From: Syntrophales bacterium
GTDB lineage: Bacteria; Desulfobacterota; Syntrophia; Syntrophales; UBA8958
DNA length: 18,927 nt
Direction of reading: 5' to 3'
Assembly (NCBI GenBank): GCA_023231165.1
Contig: JALNVY010000020.1
Span: 1-18,927 of the forward strand
Translations under genes and position numbers: made by a program
The notes under the pieces: generated by a model
The model's input: only the letters and a program-made list of their open reading frames with translations
The model's database searches: none
Told to the model about the DNA's origin: nothing
In this document: one piece after another, positions 5,867-14,500 of the stretch
Layout of the letters: each line of letters opens with the position of its first letter
Position numbering within the stretch: the stretch's first letter is position 1

Positions 5867-6904
5867 ATGGTCAGGGTTGGAGTCTATGGGGCCAGTGGCT
5901 ATACGGGGCAGGAGCTGTTGCGGTTGCTTTTCCGCCACCCGGCTGTGGAGGTGGTTGCCGTCACGTCGCGTCGCTATGCAGGTCAGTCAGTGGCAGATGT
6001 TTATCCCGTTTTCACCGGATTGACGGATTTGGTATTCATGGACGCTTCTCCAGAGGAGGTTGCCGGTAGATGTGAGCAGGTCTTCCTGGCCCTGCCCCAT
6101 GCAGTATCCATGAGCGTCGCCCCTATTTTCCTGCAGGCCGGCAAGAAGGTCGTCGATTTAAGCGCCGATTTCCGTCTCCGCAGCGCCGATACCTATGCAA
6201 CTTGGTATGGCCGTCACACAGCCCCCGAGCTGCTCAGGGAGGCCGTTTATGGCATTCCTGAGCTATACCGGGAACAGATCAGGACGGCGCGCATCGTGGC
6301 CAATCCCGGCTGCTATCCCACCAGTATCATTCTCGGCCTGGCGCCGCTGCTTAAAGAAGGCTGGATTGACCCATTCTCCATCATCGCCGATTCTAAGTCA
6401 GGGGTCAGCGGCGCCGGACGGGAGCCGCAGGTTGCTTCTCTCTTCTGCGAAGTCGCTGAAGCTTTCAAGGCCTATAAGGTTGTTCAGCACCGTCATATCC
6501 CGGAGATTGAACAGGAATTGGGCGTCCTTGCCGGCCGGGAACTACGGATTTCTTTTACCCCCCATCTGCTGCCGATCTCCCGGGGTATCCTCAGCACCAT
6601 TTACGCCACCTTGTCCGGAAAGATTACAGCGACGGATGTCCATGATCTCTATAAGGCCTCCTATAAAAACGAATCATTCGTCAGGATATATAAAAAAGGC
6701 GCTTATCCCAATATTTCTTCGGTCCGGGGCTCCAATTACTGTGACATAGGTATCGCCGTCGATGATCGGACAGGAAGGGTCATCGTGATCTCTGCCATCG
6801 ATAATCTCATCAAAGGGGCTGCGGGTCAGGCGATACAGAATATGAATCTCATGTGGGGAATGAAGGAAAATCTCGGTCTGGAGATGATTTCCCTTTATCC
6901 TTGA
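5867..6904 (+). CDS. argC: N-acetyl-gamma-glutamyl-phosphate reductase
   Basis: ArgC catalyses the third step of arginine synthesis: NADPH-dependent reduction of N-acetylglutamyl phosphate to N-acetylglutamate semialdehyde, in the cytoplasm. The 345-residue product has the N-terminal dinucleotide-binding motif GVYGASGYTGQELLRL (5-20), the active-site signature NPGCYPTS with catalytic Cys149, SKSGVSGAGR, and the C-terminal NLIKGAAGQAIQNMN block. This is the long, type-1 ArgC form. I chose the ATG at 5867 because GGAGG (5856-5860) is 6 bases upstream and the protein then starts MVRVGVYGASGYTG as in the family. The in-frame ATG at 5822 would add 15 atypical residues and would place the rpsI terminator inside the gene. 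It follows rpsI by 44 bases and precedes cysS by 30, so argC-cysS may be cotranscribed; the hairpin upstream may limit read-through from rpsI. Confidence 0.97.
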   Translation: MVRVGVYGASGYTGQELLRLLFRHPAVEVVAVTSRRYAGQSVADVYPVFTGLTDLVFMDASPEEVAGRCEQVFLALPHAVSMSVAPIFLQAGKKVVDLSADFRLRSADTYATWYGRHTAPELLREAVYGIPELYREQIRTARIVANPGCYPTSIILGLAPLLKEGWIDPFSIIADSKSGVSGAGREPQVASLFCEVAEAFKAYKVVQHRHIPEIEQELGVLAGRELRISFTPHLLPISRGILSTIYATLSGKITATDVHDLYKASYKNESFVRIYKKGAYPNISSVRGSNYCDIGIAVDDRTGRVIVISAIDNLIKGAAGQAIQNMNLMWGMKENLGLEMISLYP

Positions 6905-6934
6905 TGGTTCAATCGTTTTTTGAGGGGCACATAC

Positions 6935-8416
6935 ATGGCACTGCGAGTTTACAATACGCTCACAAGGCAAAAAGAGGCATTCCAGCCTATCGAACCCGGA
7001 AAGATCGGCATCTATGCCTGCGGGATTACGGCCTATGATCTCTGCCATATAGGTCACGCCCGTTCGGCGATCGTCTTTGATGTCATCAATAAATATCTGC
7101 AATACCTCGGTTTTGAAGTTACCTTCATCAAGAATTTCACGGATGTTGACGATAAGATTATCGACCGCGCCCATGCGGAGGGGTGTGACATCAAGGGCAT
7201 TACCGAAAAATATATCGAGGCTCATAATCGGGACATGGATGCCCTGGGTGTGGCCAGACCCACCATCGCGCCCCGGGCAACGGAGAATATTGAAGGCATG
7301 GTCCGGCTGATCACGACCCTTTTCGAAAAGGGGCTTGCCTATGATGCTGATGGCGATGTATATTATGCTGTTGAGAAATTTAAGGGTTACGGGAAATTGT
7401 CGGGTAGGAACCTGGAAGATATGCTGGCCGGCGCCCGCGTTGACATTAACGAAAAAAAACGCAATCCTATGGATTTTGCCCTCTGGAAGGCCAGCAAGGA
7501 GGGGGAACCATGGTGGGACAGCCCATGGGGAAAGGGTCGGCCGGGATGGCATATCGAGTGTTCAGTCATGAGTCAGCGTTATCTGGGCGATACTTTTGAT
7601 ATCCATGGCGGAGGCGAAGATCTCATTTTTCCCCATCACGAAAACGAGATTGCCCAGTCTGAGGGGGCTACGGGCAAACCACTGGCCCGCTACTGGCTGC
7701 ATAACGGTTTTGTCCGGGTTAATAGTGAAAAGATGTCCAAGTCCCTGGGTAATTTCTCTACTATCCAGGATATGCTCCTTGATTACCACCCCGAGGTGCT
7801 CAGGCTTTTTGTCCTCCAGAGCCACTACCGCAGCCCCGTGGATTTTTCCGATGAGTCGTTGCGAGATGCCCGGATGGGAATGGACCGTTTCTATGCTACC
7901 CTCAAAGCCCTAAAGGACACTCTGGCGAGGTTTGGTGGGACTGCCGAGGATGGAAAGAGTTCCCTGTCAGAAGAAGATCGCCAGGTTTTAGAAAAGATCA
8001 TGACCCTTCCCGAACACTTTACCGAGGCCATGGACGATGATTTTAACACGGCACGGGCGATCGGACATCTATATGACACTGTCCGCATTCTCAACAGTTA
8101 CATGGCGGAATGGCAAAACAAACCGGCCCCCGAGACGGTCTATGTCCTTGCCCGGTCCCGGGAAATACTGCTGCGCATCGGCGCCGTCTTGGGGTTGTTT
8201 CTTGATGATCCGGACCATTATTTTGATACGGACAGGAACCGGGAAGTCTGTAAAAGAGGTCTGAATATCGAGGAGATCGAAGGTCTCATAGAAGCGCGCC
8301 GTCTGGCCAGGGCTCAGAAGGACTGGAAGAAAGCTGATGAGATCCGGCAGGTGCTTGTGGAAAAAAAGGTTAGTCTCAAAGACACTTCTGACCGGACTGT
8401 ATGGAAAATCGTGTAA
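6935..8416 (+). CDS. cysS: Cysteinyl-tRNA synthetase
   Basis: This cytoplasmic class I aminoacyl-tRNA synthetase charges tRNA-Cys using ATP. The 493 residues include the HIGH motif (38-41 in YDLCHIGHARS) and the KMSKS loop (266-270, KMSKSLGN). Zinc ligands that select cysteine are C29, C209 (WHIECSVMS), H234 and E238 (FPHHENE), at nearly the same numbers as in the E. coli enzyme. The C-terminal part has the DALR-type helical region and the RLARAQKDWKKADEIRQVL helix typical of CysRS. I chose ATG 6935 (MALRVYNTL) over the in-frame TTG at 6920 because GAGGGG (6922-6927) is then a well-placed ribosome binding site. It follows argC by 30 bases. No clear terminator follows it. It is somewhat longer than the 461-residue E. 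coli protein, within the family range. Confidence 0.97.
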   Translation: MALRVYNTLTRQKEAFQPIEPGKIGIYACGITAYDLCHIGHARSAIVFDVINKYLQYLGFEVTFIKNFTDVDDKIIDRAHAEGCDIKGITEKYIEAHNRDMDALGVARPTIAPRATENIEGMVRLITTLFEKGLAYDADGDVYYAVEKFKGYGKLSGRNLEDMLAGARVDINEKKRNPMDFALWKASKEGEPWWDSPWGKGRPGWHIECSVMSQRYLGDTFDIHGGGEDLIFPHHENEIAQSEGATGKPLARYWLHNGFVRVNSEKMSKSLGNFSTIQDMLLDYHPEVLRLFVLQSHYRSPVDFSDESLRDARMGMDRFYATLKALKDTLARFGGTAEDGKSSLSEEDRQVLEKIMTLPEHFTEAMDDDFNTARAIGHLYDTVRILNSYMAEWQNKPAPETVYVLARSREILLRIGAVLGLFLDDPDHYFDTDRNREVCKRGLNIEEIEGLIEARRLARAQKDWKKADEIRQVLVEKKVSLKDTSDRTVWKIV

Positions 8417-8833
8417 CTGCCCGAGAGGTTCATCGCCCCGATCCCAAATGGCGACCGCAAAGGGCTTTCCAAATGCGTCAATTCAAACTATTGCAGATTG
8501 TTTAATCTCTTGCCTGCGCCCTGTTGAACCCAGTGGCGCGAGTAGTGGGTGGATGTTTTTTATGCAAATGGATACCCAATCTGGATACTTATTATCCGCT
8601 TTCCCCTGGCCAATATAGGCAAACGCACAAGCGGTAAGGGCCGATGATGATAAATGATAAGTTAAAATAAGGATATATGGATTATGTTTAAATTATGGCA
8701 CGACCATTGCTCGCCAACAGGTCCAAAGCAATCAGTGATAATAAAGGACTGAAAGTATTTAGAGCCCGCTTTGCGTAGTAAAAACTTATGATCGTAAGTT
8801 AAAATATCTTGTTTTGCTGGTGAAGGAAATCTG
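8417..8833. other. 417-base intergenic region, no recognisable gene
   Basis: No ORF with family features or codon-like character is present; a + strand reading frame ending near 8618 overlaps cysS and has no recognisable motif. A weak ACCCA/TGGGT stem (8528-8532 / 8546-8550) followed by T6 at 8556-8561 might terminate cysS transcription. From about 8640 the sequence becomes AT-rich, as expected for the promoter area of the efflux genes. It holds a 12-base direct repeat TAAGTTAAAATA (8658-8669 and 8795-8806) and a palindrome at 8783-8800. I see no tRNA or riboswitch. Confidence 0.6.
8783..8800. promoter_or_regulatory. Candidate operator palindrome upstream of the efflux cluster
   Basis: AACTTATGATCGTAAGTT has perfect 6-base arms (AACTTA/TAAGTT) around a 6-base centre that is itself nearly symmetric. 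It ends 33 bases before the tolC-like ATG. TATGAT (8787-8792, 5 of 6 to a -10 consensus) lies inside it but without a matching -35. The half-site TAAGTTAAAATA recurs at 8658-8669. The size fits a dimeric repressor such as a MarR or TetR family protein, but this is inference; no such gene is in the window. Confidence 0.4.
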
Positions 8834-10138
8834 ATGAGGAAAGAATTTGTTGCGGTTCTGGTCCTCTTTTTTTCCCTTTTTCCCCCCTTGTCAGTGCAGG
8901 GGCAGGAAGAGGTCATAAAAAAAGGCGAGGCCCTGGATCTGCAAAGATGTATCCGGATTGGCCTGGCCAGGCACCCTGCCGCTCTCTCCGCCGCCGGCAC
9001 TGTCAGCGTCAATGAAAGTCGTATCGGACAGGCCCGTTCCGGCTATTTACCCCAGGTGGGTGTCTCATCAAGCTATTCCCGGACGGATCCCTTTTCGACT
9101 CCCGCCGGTACGATTGCTCAACAGGCGGGAAATGTTTACGATCAGTATGGCACAACCATTTCCCTGAACCAGAATATCTACGATTTCGGTAAGACGGCCG
9201 CCCAGGTGGAGGTTCAGAAGCTCAACACGGGTTCGGCACGCCTGGATCTAGATGCCGTACAGAAACAAATTGTTTTTAACGTCAAGCAGGCCTATTTAAA
9301 TCTTCTCAAATCTCAGAAAAATCTGGAAGTAGCGCTGGAAAAGGTGCAGCAGTTTAATAAGCATCTTGATGAGGCAAAAGGTTTTTTTGAGGTTGGAGTG
9401 AAACCTAAGTTCGATGTGACCAAGGCAGAAGTGGACCTGAGCAATGCCCGTCTGGATCTCCTCAAAGCGGAAAACGCCCTGCGGATTGCCCGCTCCACCT
9501 TGAACAATGCCATGGGATACCCCGACGCCCCGGAGTACGACACCAGACGTGCGGATTTTGTGCCCCAGCCATACGGGATCATTTTTGAAGAGGCGCTGCA
9601 AAAGGCTTATCAGGATCGACCGGATCTAAAGTCTCTGGCTACAAAGCGACAGGCCCAGGAGAAGACAATTGAGTTAGCCAAGAAGAATTACTATCCCAAC
9701 GTTACCGGTACGGCTGGTTACGGCTGGGGGGGGCAGGATTTCCCCTGGGATCAGGGCTGGAATGTCGGCGCAACGCTTAATGTACCCATCTTCAGTGGTC
9801 TGTCCACAAAATATCAGGTTGATGAAGCCCGGGCGACCCTCGAGGTCATCAAGGCCAATGAAAAGACCCTCCGCCAGGACATTTATCTCGAACTACAGCA
9901 GGCCTATTCCAATCTCCGGGAAGCCACAGACCGGATAACGACTACCGAATTGGCGGTCAGGCAAGCAGCGGAAAATATGGAATTGGCAAATGGTCGTTAC
10001 GCGGCCGGGGTAGGCAGCGCAATAGAGATTACCGACGCCCTGGTGGCATACAGCAATGCCCAGACTGCCCAGGCGGCGGCCATTTATGATCACAAGATCG
10101 CGCAGGCCAGTATTGAAAAGTCAATAGGTCTTCCATAA
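8834..10138 (+). CDS. TolC-family outer-membrane efflux protein
   Basis: This is an outer-membrane factor: a trimeric channel-tunnel that carries substrates from an inner-membrane pump across the periplasm and outer membrane. The 434 residues start with a signal peptide (hydrophobic 6-21, likely cleavage after VQG at 23; no lipobox Cys). Two repeats of the OEP fold follow. They show long alpha-helical coiled-coil stretches (AVQKQIVFNVKQAYLNLLKS; LRQDIYLELQQAYSNLREAT), beta-strand segments (SLNQNIYDFG; LNVPIFSGLS), and the RPD motif (262-264) common at the start of the second repeat. Length is typical. The ATG is preceded by AAGGAA (8823-8828). It is the first gene of the efflux cluster, 93 bases before the adaptor gene. 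It is closer to TolC proper than to the NodT-type lipoprotein at the other end of the cluster. Confidence 0.93.
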   Translation: MRKEFVAVLVLFFSLFPPLSVQGQEEVIKKGEALDLQRCIRIGLARHPAALSAAGTVSVNESRIGQARSGYLPQVGVSSSYSRTDPFSTPAGTIAQQAGNVYDQYGTTISLNQNIYDFGKTAAQVEVQKLNTGSARLDLDAVQKQIVFNVKQAYLNLLKSQKNLEVALEKVQQFNKHLDEAKGFFEVGVKPKFDVTKAEVDLSNARLDLLKAENALRIARSTLNNAMGYPDAPEYDTRRADFVPQPYGIIFEEALQKAYQDRPDLKSLATKRQAQEKTIELAKKNYYPNVTGTAGYGWGGQDFPWDQGWNVGATLNVPIFSGLSTKYQVDEARATLEVIKANEKTLRQDIYLELQQAYSNLREATDRITTTELAVRQAAENMELANGRYAAGVGSAIEITDALVAYSNAQTAQAAAIYDHKIAQASIEKSIGLP

Positions 10139-10161
10139 CTTAAAAACAATCGATTTTTAAG
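10139..10161. repeat. AT-rich inverted repeat directly after the tolC-like stop codon
   Basis: CTTAAAAA (10139-10146) and TTTTTAAG (10154-10161) form a perfect 8-base inverted repeat around CAATCGA, starting at the base after TAA. As RNA the stem is weak (mostly A-U), but the descending T-run could allow partial termination, and as DNA it is operator-like. Confidence 0.5.
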
Positions 10162-10185
10162 AACCTACTCATTGCGTAACGTATC

Positions 10186-10201
10186 ATCACCAATTTGTGA
10201 T
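10186..10201. promoter_or_regulatory. Short palindrome before the adaptor gene
   Basis: ATCAC (10186-10190) and GTGAT (10197-10201) form a 16-base palindrome ATCACCAATTTGTGAT, 30 bases before the adaptor ATG. The size fits a dimeric DNA-binding protein site. No convincing promoter hexamers surround it, so it could be chance. Confidence 0.25.
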
Positions 10202-10231
10202 CCAAAGAATTTTCCGGAGCGAGGAATTAAA

Positions 10232-11503
10232 ATGAACTCAACTAAAGAGCCTGAAAATAATCAACAAACCAGCATAAAGCGCGATCATCTGTTCTCCAAT
10301 ATGATCCGCAGCCGGTGGATCTGGCTCGTGATCATCGTCTGTTTAGCTGCCGCTGCTTACAAGATCTTCCTTATGCAAACAGCTGCACAGGTTGGGGCGC
10401 GAAACAAGGCCCAGAATGAAGCTCAGCGTCCTCTCCCAGTAACGGCAATGGCTGCCAAGAAAGCTAGCATCGATGTCTATTTGAATGGGCTTGGTACGGT
10501 GATACCTGTGCAAACCGTCACTGTACGGTCTCAAGTCGGCGGGCAGCTCTTACGGGTACATTTCAAAGAAGGACAGATCGTAAAGCAAGGGAATCTCCTG
10601 GCGGAAATAGATCCCCGCCCCTTTCAGGTCCAGCTCATGCAGGCCGAGGGGCAGCTTGCGCGCGATGAAGCGCTATTGAAGAATGCCGAGGGTGACTTGG
10701 CACGTTACAAGCAGCTGCTTGCCCAGGACTCTATTGCCGAACAGCAGGTCACGACCCAGGATTCGCTAGTGCAGCAATACCGTGGCGCCGTCAAAACAGA
10801 TCAGGGGCAGATTGCTAATGCCAACCTTCAGATCACCTACTCGCGTATCATTTCGCCGGTATCGGGCCGTGTTGGCCTGCGGCAGGTGGACCCGGGCAAT
10901 ATGGTTCAAACGAACGACACGAACGGACTGGCCGTCATCACCCAGCTCCAGCCCATCACCGTTGTGTTCTCGGTCCCCCAGGACAATCTGCCCACTGTTC
11001 TGAAACGTCTGCATACGGGAGAGCCCTTGCCCGTTTATGCCTACAGTCAGGACGGCAAGGTGCTGCTGGCCAGCGGCAAGCTCCTCGCTGTTGATAATCA
11101 GATCGATACAACTACGGGAACCATAAAGATAAAGGCGATACTCGAAAACAAGGACAACGGGCTCTTTGCGAACCAGTTCGTCAATGTGCGAATGAAGGTG
11201 GGTATCGTAAACGATGCGACGGTCATGCCCACCGCGGCGATACAGCGTGGTTCCATCGGCACTTTCGTTTATGTGGTGACGCAGGAGAAGAGCATCAATG
11301 TGCGTCCGGTGCAGCTCGGTCCCACGGAAGGCGATAACGTTGCCGTGACCAGCGGCCTGTCGCCGGGAGAGCTTGTCGTCATGGTCGGAGGGGATAAACT
11401 ACGGGAAGGCTCAAAGGTGGAGGTGGTCGCAAGCAATCCCGCAGGTGCTCCGAGTCAAAAACGAAAGATTCCCCGTGACGACAAACGCAAGGGCGGGCGC
11501 TAA
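10232..11503 (+). CDS. mdtA: RND efflux periplasmic adaptor, MdtA-like
   Basis: Membrane fusion proteins of this family link an RND pump to the outer-membrane channel in the periplasm. The 423-residue product has an N-terminal inner-membrane anchor (about 29-47, WIWLVIIVCLAAAAYKIFL) with a basic cytoplasmic side and no lipobox. A split biotinyl-lipoyl domain follows (VTVRSQVGGQLLRVHFKEGQ ... YSRIISPVSGRVGLRQVDPG), flanking a helical hairpin rich in Gln/Ala/Glu. A beta-barrel domain (DTTTGTIKIKAILENKDNGLFANQFVNV) and a C-terminal membrane-proximal domain complete it. Length is close to E. coli MdtA (415). I chose ATG 10232 because GAGGAA (10221-10226) is 5 bases upstream; a TTG at 10172 is in frame but has no site. 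The two downstream pumps of MdtB and MdtC type support the MdtA assignment. The last 20 residues are strongly basic. Confidence 0.93.
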   Translation: MNSTKEPENNQQTSIKRDHLFSNMIRSRWIWLVIIVCLAAAAYKIFLMQTAAQVGARNKAQNEAQRPLPVTAMAAKKASIDVYLNGLGTVIPVQTVTVRSQVGGQLLRVHFKEGQIVKQGNLLAEIDPRPFQVQLMQAEGQLARDEALLKNAEGDLARYKQLLAQDSIAEQQVTTQDSLVQQYRGAVKTDQGQIANANLQITYSRIISPVSGRVGLRQVDPGNMVQTNDTNGLAVITQLQPITVVFSVPQDNLPTVLKRLHTGEPLPVYAYSQDGKVLLASGKLLAVDNQIDTTTGTIKIKAILENKDNGLFANQFVNVRMKVGIVNDATVMPTAAIQRGSIGTFVYVVTQEKSINVRPVQLGPTEGDNVAVTSGLSPGELVVMVGGDKLREGSKVEVVASNPAGAPSQKRKIPRDDKRKGGR

Positions 11504-11554
11504 TAACAGGACCGGGATACGCCGCATGCAATTACCGCTGACATTGCCTTGATA

Positions 11555-11575
11555 ATGAAACAAACGACGATATGA
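11555..11575 (+). other. Possible six-codon leader ORF coupled to the MdtB-like start
   Basis: ATG AAA CAA ACG ACG ATA TGA (MKQTTI) ends exactly over the start of the next gene as ATGA (11572-11575). The MdtB-like gene has no good ribosome binding site, so ribosomes ending here could restart on it. The mini-ORF also lacks a clear ribosome binding site, so it may be chance. Confidence 0.3.
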
Positions 11576-14500
11576 ATCCATCGCGTCCTTTCATCCTGCG
11601 ACCTGTCGCAACATCCTTACTCATGATGGCCATTCTCCTGTCGGGTATCATTGCTTACCGGGTGCTGTCAATCTCGGCTCTCCCGCAAGTGGACTACCCG
11701 ACCATCCAGATTGTTACGCTTTATCCGGGCGCAAGCCCCGATGTGGTCACATCATCCATCACCGCACCCTTGGAGCGCCAATTCGGTCAGATGCCGGGCC
11801 TGAATCAGATGTCCTCAACAAGCTCGGGCGGGGCATCAGTGATCACCTTGCAATTCAGTCTTAGCCTGGACATTGATGTGGCGGAACAGGAGGTGCAGGC
11901 CGCCATTAATGCTGCCGGTAATCTGCTGCCCACAGATCTGCCGATGCCGCCCATCTACAGCAAGGTCAACCCCGCCGACGCGCCGATCCTGACTTTAGCC
12001 GTCACCTCCCAAACATTGCCGCTGCCGAAGGTCCAGGACCTGGTTGATACGCGTCTCGCTCAGAAGATCTCACAATTGTCGGGTGTCGGTCTGGTGAGCA
12101 TGAGCGGCGGGCAGCGACCGGCTATTCGCATTCAAGCCAACCCTAAAGCGCTTGCCGCTTATAATCTGACCCTCGAAGACGTGCGCACTGCCATCAACAC
12201 TGCAAATGTCAACCAGGCCAAGGGCAGCTTCGATGGCCCCGCCCGCGCATCGATGATTGATGCCAATGATCAACTCAAATTTGCGTCCGAGTACGAACAG
12301 CTCATTATCACCTACCGCAACGGCGCCCCGGTACGTCTGTCCGATGTAGCCACCCTGCGTGATGACGCTGAAAATATACGCTTGGCCGCCTGGAGTGGCG
12401 AGGTCCCCGCGGTCATCGTCAATATACAGCGTCAACCCGGCGCAAATGTTATCGAAGTCGTGGACCGTATCAAGAAGATCATACCGCAACTGCGGGCATC
12501 TTTACCAAGTTCAGTGGAGGTATCGTTACTCTCTGACCGGACCACCACCATCCGGGCTTCCGTAAAAGACGTCCAGTTCGAATTGATCCTGGCGGTGGCG
12601 CTCGTAGTCATGGTGATCTTCCTGTTTCTGCGCAACTTTTCGGCCACCGTGATACCAAGTATCGCCGTGCCGCTTTCTCTCGTCGGCACTTTCGGTGTGA
12701 TGTATCTGGCAGGTTTCAGCATCAACAACCTGACGCTGATGGCGCTCACCATTTCCACGGGATTTGTCGTGGATGACGCCATCGTCGTTATAGAGAATAT
12801 CATGAGATACATTGAGCAGGGCGACTCTCCCCTGGAAGCAGCGATCAAGGGCTCGCAGCAGATCGCTTTCACCATTATCTCCCTGACCATCTCTCTCGTG
12901 GCCGTGCTGATTCCGCTCCTGTTTATGGGGGATGTTGTGGGTCGGCTGTTCCGCGAATTCGCCATCACACTGGCCGTGTCCATCCTCATTTCGGCGGTTG
13001 TTTCCCTGACGCTCACGCCCATGATGTGCGCGAAACTGCTGCACCATATCCCTGAAGCCGAACAGGGCCGATTTTATCGTGCCAGCGGCCTGTTCTTCGA
13101 GAGAGTGATCTCTCGCTATGGTAAAATGCTCACCTGGGTGCTCGATCACCAAGGGATAACATTGCTGACGGCCATTGCCACGATTCTGTTGACGGTGCTT
13201 CTTTATGTCATTATCCCCAAGGGTTTCTTTCCCGTGCAGGACACGGGCATGATTCAAGGCATATCCGAGGCCCCGCAGTCGATCTCGTTTTCAGCGATGG
13301 CAGAACGTCAGCAGTCCCTGGCCAAGGTAATCTTGCAGGACCCCGCCGTGGAAAGTCTGTCGTCCTTCATCGGCGTGGATGGAACCAATGTCACGCTCAA
13401 CAGCGGCCGCATCATGATCAATCTCAAGATGAAGGACAAACGTGACGCCGATGCCATGGGTGTCATCCGCCGCCTGCAGCCGAAGCTCGCGCAGGTTAAA
13501 GGCATATCTCTCTACATGCAACCCGTGCAGGATCTTACGATTGAGGACAGGGTGAGCCGGACACAGTATCAGTTTACAATGGAGACCGCCGACCCGAACG
13601 AATTGAGCCTGTGGAATAGCCGTCTTGTCGAGAGGCTCTCCCGGTCGCCCTATCTTGCCGATGTGGCAAGCGATCTTCAGGATCAGGGATTGCAGGCTTA
13701 TGTCGCCATTGACCGCGATGCTGCCGGGCGGATGGGCATCACGACCGCTGCCATCGACAATATATTGTACGATGCCTTCGGGCAGCGGCTCGTGTCCACG
13801 ATTTTTACACAATCTAACCAGTACCGTGTCGTCCTTGAGGTTCAGCCCGAATATAAGCGCGGGCCGACGGCACTTAACGATCTCTATATCGCGTCGTCAA
13901 CAGGAAAGCAGGTGCCCCTGGGATCTATTGCCACGATTCTGGAAAAACCGGCGCCCCTCGTTGTTAACCATCTCGAACAGTTTCCCGCAGCAACTATCTC
14001 TTTCAATCTGGCGAACGGAGCCTCCCTCGGAGATGCGGTCAAGGCAATCGAAGCGACCGAGCAGGAGATCGGCCTGCCCATCAGCGTCAAGACCGGCTTT
14101 CAAGGCGCCGCCCTCGCTTTTCGATCCTCCCTTGTGAGCACCCTGCTACTGATCCTTGCTGCCATTGTAGCCGTATACATTGTCTTAGGTGTGCTATACG
14201 AGAGTTACATCCATCCGATAACGATTATTTCCACGCTGCCATCAGCCGGTGTCGGGGCACTGCTTGCCCTCATGATTTCCCGCACGGATTTGGGCATCAT
14301 CGGTATTATTGGTATTGTCCTCCTGATCGGCATCGTCAAAAAGAACGCCATCATGATGATCGATTTTGCACTGGAGGCCGAGCGCAAGGAGGGCAAGACA
14401 CCCCGCGAAGCTATATTCCAGGCTTGCCTGCTGCGATTCCGGCCTATTTTAATGACCACCCTGTCGGCATTGCTCGGAGCCTTGCCGCTGATGCTGGGTA

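Noticed and set aside
6674..7552. Long open frame on the - strand (292 codons) opposite the end of argC and the start of cysS.
   Set aside because: It lies antisense to two genes with full catalytic motifs, has no recognisable motif or ribosome binding site, and is best explained as a shadow of their codon bias.
8417..8460. Possible tRNA fragment after cysS (GGTTCATCGCC resembling a T-arm).
   Set aside because: The GGTTC-like bases lack a matching T-stem, and no anticodon arm or acceptor stem can be formed.
8337..8618. 93-codon + strand frame running from inside cysS into the gap.
   Set aside because: It overlaps the conserved CysRS C-terminus in another frame and its translation shows no domain or clear start site.
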